Shown: in pieces, positions 6,243 through 8,160 of the stretch | How the letters are laid out: each line of letters starts with the position of its first letter | Numbering within the stretch: the first letter of the stretch is position 1 | Assembly (NCBI GenBank): GCA_964561825.1 | Contig: CAZLSB010000187.1 | Location: forward strand, 1 to 8,160 | Origin: JADKFD01 sp964561825 | Lineage (GTDB): Bacteria; Pseudomonadota; Gammaproteobacteria; Xanthomonadales; SZUA-5 | DNA: 8,160 nt | Direction: 5' to 3' | The notes under the pieces: generated by a model | Told to the model about the DNA's origin: nothing | Databases searched by the model: none | The model's input: the letters and a program-made list of their open reading frames with translations, nothing else | Program-made: the position numbers and the translations under genes

Positions 6243-6272
6243 TTGACTTGACCCGCGACTGGCCTTGATTCT
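6243..6272 (+). promoter_or_regulatory. Candidate promoter of the two-component operon, possibly leaderless
   Basis: TTGACT (6243-6248) matches five of six -35 positions. Eighteen nt later GATTCT (6267-6272) matches A, T and final T of a -10 box. The box ends 6 nt before the kinase ATG at 6279, and no Shine-Dalgarno-like sequence precedes that ATG. Transcription would start at or next to the A of the ATG, giving a leaderless mRNA. The weak -10 box fits an activator-dependent promoter. Confidence 0.4.
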
Positions 6273-6278
6273 CAATCC

Positions 6279-7400
6279 ATGAACGCGACCAACCTAAGCT
6301 CAGATCGAATGCTCAAAGTGGCCGCGGTGCTCACCTGGGGCGCCGTGCTGGTCAGTGAATGGAATTTCCAACAGGGCGTCGAGGGCCTGGTTTTTTTGGG
6401 CTGCGCGCTCGTTTTTATCGTCAGTTTTCTGCTTGATCTACGAAGGCTCTCGCTCGGCTGGTCGGCGGCCTTGCTGGCGCAGGCGCTTGCTGCGGCGGGC
6501 GCCGTTTGGATCAGCGGAAGTGGGATAACGCCGGCGCTATATGTGATCGTAGGCGCGCAGCTGTTTGAGCGCCTTGAGCGCGCGCAGATTGTCGCGGTGT
6601 TAATCGCACTCAATGCCGTGCTGCTGGCGCGCCTGCTGCAAGCGGCTCCCGTCGTCTCGGCGTTCAGCGCGTTTGCGGCCTTCGTCGGTTTTCAGATGTT
6701 CGGCCTGCTCTTGGCGCAAAACGCAATCGCATTGCGCCGCGCCAACCAGCAGCTGCTGGCGAGCAATGCCGAGCTTGTCTCCACGCGCAGCCTGCTTGAA
6801 GAAAGCGCGCGCACCCAGGAGCGCCTGCATTTATCGCGCGAACTGCACGACGTTTGCGGGCACAAGCTGACCGCGCTTAAGTTGAACCTGCGCCAGCATG
6901 ATTCAAGCGCGGAGCCACGCCCTTTGGACGCTGACAAGCGCGTTCAGTGCGCGGCGCTGGCCGATGAGTTGTTGGGCGATATCCGCGCGGTGGTGGCGCA
7001 ACTGCGTACGCACGAGGACATCGACTTGGCCAAAGCGCTGCGCGCGCTGGCGGCTTCATGGCCCAAGCCCGAGGTACAGCTCAGCATAGAAGAAGGCCTT
7101 TGCATCCCGAGTTTGGCCTGCGCTGAAACCCTGCTCAGAATCGCGCAGGAGGGTTTGACCAATGCCGCGCGCCACAGCCAGGCGAGCCGCGTTGAGATTG
7201 CGCTGGCGAGCGACGGCGCCGGCGTTCAGATCAGCATCCGCGACAACGGCGGCCGCTGCAAAACGCTGGTGCCCGGCCACGGCTTAAACGGCATGCGCGA
7301 GCGCATTCAAGCCCTCGGCGGCAGCTTTGCTATCAGCCAGGCGGGACAGGGTGTGGGCCTGCTTGCGCGTCTGCCGATTGCTTCTGGCCTTGCCGCATGA
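6279..7400 (+). CDS. Sensor histidine kinase, DesK/NarX-like (HisKA_3), integral membrane
   Basis: This inner-membrane kinase (373 aa) phosphorylates the partner response regulator encoded next. About six hydrophobic segments fill residues 11-150 (roughly 11-26, 34-53, 59-78, 82-96, 103-121, 124-150) with no large extracytoplasmic domain, so the signal is probably sensed in or at the membrane. A helical linker (about 151-185) leads to the dimerisation/phosphotransfer motif SRELHDVCGHKLTALKLNLR with phospho-acceptor His190. The ATPase domain has an N-box (RIAQEGLTNAARHSQA, Asn295), DNGG (322-325) and GHGLNGMRERI (333-343), which is typical of HPK7 kinases. It shares a 4-bp ATGA overlap with the regulator gene, indicating translational coupling. 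It is divergent from the DUF2141-carotenoid oxygenase operon. Overall membrane layout resembles DesK, which senses membrane fluidity, but the signal here is unknown. No ribosome site is seen upstream. Confidence 0.92.
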   Translation: MNATNLSSDRMLKVAAVLTWGAVLVSEWNFQQGVEGLVFLGCALVFIVSFLLDLRRLSLGWSAALLAQALAAAGAVWISGSGITPALYVIVGAQLFERLERAQIVAVLIALNAVLLARLLQAAPVVSAFSAFAAFVGFQMFGLLLAQNAIALRRANQQLLASNAELVSTRSLLEESARTQERLHLSRELHDVCGHKLTALKLNLRQHDSSAEPRPLDADKRVQCAALADELLGDIRAVVAQLRTHEDIDLAKALRALAASWPKPEVQLSIEEGLCIPSLACAETLLRIAQEGLTNAARHSQASRVEIALASDGAGVQISIRDNGGRCKTLVPGHGLNGMRERIQALGGSFAISQAGQGVGLLARLPIASGLAA

Positions 7401-8032
7401 AGCGCATTCGGGTGGTGTTTGCAGACGATCAGGCGCTGGTTCGCGCAGGCTTGGCTGAACTTCTAAAAAGCCTGCCCGGGATTGAGTTGATCCGCTCAGC
7501 CGCCGATGCGCAAACGCTGCTTGAGCACATTGAAGCTGACTTGCCTGATGTGGTGATTTCCGACATTCGGATGCCGGGCTTTAGCGGGATTGAACTTGCC
7601 CAGCGGCTCAGAGAAATGCGTAACCGCACGCCGGTGCTGCTGCTCACCACCTTCGAGGACCCATCGCTGTTTTTGCAGGCGCGCAAAGCCGGCGCGCAGG
7701 GCTTTTTGCTCAAAGACACCTCGCCTGAAATTCTGCTCGAAGCCATCTTGAGCCTAAGCCGTGGCGGCACCCTGTTTGAACCCAAAGCCACCGCCTCATT
7801 CAGCGGGCACCTTGCAGACGCACCGCAGAGCGCCCAGCAATTTGACTTGAGCGCGCGTGAAATCGAAATCCTGCGCCTGCTGGCCGGCGGCTACGCCAAC
7901 AAAGAGATCGCAGGCGCGCTGCACCTGGCCGAAGGCACGATCAAGAACTACGTCTCCACGCTGATGGAAAAGCTGGAGTCAAGCGACCGCACGCGCGCGG
8001 TGCTCAAGGCCATCTCGCTTAAGCTGATTTAA
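7397..8032 (+). CDS. Response regulator, NarL/FixJ (LuxR-type HTH) family
   Basis: This cytoplasmic DNA-binding regulator (211 aa) is the cognate partner of the kinase just upstream. The receiver domain (about 1-118) has the acidic pair Asp10-Asp11, phospho-acceptor Asp56 (ISDIRMPG), Thr84 (LLLTTFED) and Lys106 (FLLKDTSP), all required residues. A short linker leads to a LuxR-type helix-turn-helix (about 150-205) with LSAREIEILRLLAGG, NKEIAGALHLAEGTIKNYVS and LMEKLESSDRTRAV. Length and motifs are fully typical and no damage is seen. Its ATG overlaps the kinase TGA by 4 bp without its own ribosome site, consistent with coupled translation. Likely targets are the dyads in the divergent gap, so autoregulation and control of the DUF2141-carotenoid oxygenase operon are inferred. 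Confidence 0.95.
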   Translation: MKRIRVVFADDQALVRAGLAELLKSLPGIELIRSAADAQTLLEHIEADLPDVVISDIRMPGFSGIELAQRLREMRNRTPVLLLTTFEDPSLFLQARKAGAQGFLLKDTSPEILLEAILSLSRGGTLFEPKATASFSGHLADAPQSAQQFDLSAREIEILRLLAGGYANKEIAGALHLAEGTIKNYVSTLMEKLESSDRTRAVLKAISLKLI

Positions 8033-8089
8033 CTCAAAGCCGCGCAATTGGTAACCCTCGGGACCATTTCCCAAGACCCGAACTTCATC

Positions 8090-8160
8090 ATGGCGTTGCC
8101 CTCATTTCTTAAACGCGGCTGGGTGTGGCTTTTACTGCTGGCCGCGCTGCTGGCTGTGGG
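8090..8160 (+). CDS. Start of a downstream gene with hydrophobic N-terminus, 3' end outside window
   Basis: From ATG 8090 the frame reads MALPSFLKRGWVWLLLLAAL and stays open to the window edge (23 full codons). A basic patch followed by a Leu/Ala-rich stretch indicates a signal peptide or membrane anchor. There is no clear Shine-Dalgarno; TTG and other upstream codons in frame remain possible starts. The gene lies 57 nt after the response regulator on the same strand with no convincing terminator between, so co-transcription is possible. Function cannot be told. Confidence 0.55.
   Translation, partial: MALPSFLKRGWVWLLLLAALLAV

Larger units (their letters stand above)
6176..6249. repeat. Direct repeat GGCTTGACTT, two copies, in the divergent promoter region
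   Basis: The 10-mer GGCTTGACTT occurs at 6176-6185 and 6240-6249, starts 64 bp apart, flanking the two dyads. A related AAGTCA hexamer also occurs inside the larger dyad on the plus strand. The copies could be regulator half-sites, or -35 elements since each contains TTGACT. The spacing is close to six helical turns. Confidence 0.5.

Noticed and set aside
8033..8089. Rho-independent terminator after the response regulator
   Set aside because: Only short imperfect pairings (such as TCGGG with CCCGA) with a long loop and no T-tract were found.

Overview
The window looks like chromosomal DNA of a GC-rich Gram-negative bacterium, most likely a gammaproteobacterium of the Xanthomonadales type. 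The evidence is high-GC codon usage, Sec/Tat-style signal peptides, the S9 peptidase and NarL/DesR-type gene families, and a DUF3800 protein of the kind I recall from that group. The taxonomic guess is inference; no rRNA or other marker gene is present.

Layout. (1) Positions 1-2009, minus strand: nearly all of an exported S9-family (prolyl oligopeptidase/dipeptidyl aminopeptidase-like) serine peptidase, cut by the window's left edge. (2) About 2190-4170: a scarred accessory segment between ordinary genes. It opens with a perfect 16-bp inverted repeat (2198-2248). Directly after the repeat comes the C-terminal part of a RAMP-superfamily protein resembling the CRISPR-associated TIGR03986 family, on the plus strand in DNA of visibly lower GC. 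Next is an unassigned protein-like frame on the plus strand (about 3075-3263), then a DUF3800 gene on the minus strand that is frameshifted at a run of seven A and has lost its normal C-terminus. A last small protein-like frame follows at 4024-4176. No CRISPR array, Cas1/2, Cas10 or other interference gene is visible. (3) 4173-6117, minus strand: a probable two-gene operon of a DUF2141 exported protein and a carotenoid oxygenase that has all four iron-binding histidines and an N-terminal export-type signal. (4) 6118-6278: a divergent regulatory region with inverted and direct repeats. (5) 6279-8032, plus strand: a DesK/NarX-like membrane histidine kinase and a NarL/FixJ-type response regulator, overlapping by 4 bp. 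(6) From 8090: the start of a further gene with a hydrophobic N-terminus.

How the parts may work together. The two-component pair is divergent from the DUF2141-carotenoid oxygenase operon, and the shared 161-bp gap carries dyads. A reasonable inference is that the response regulator controls its own operon and the divergent one. The accessory segment appears to be decaying remnants of a mobile or defence-type island rather than a working system. The RAMP fragment is the most unusual item, because its C-terminal frame has stayed open while the N-terminal half has gone exactly at a palindrome.
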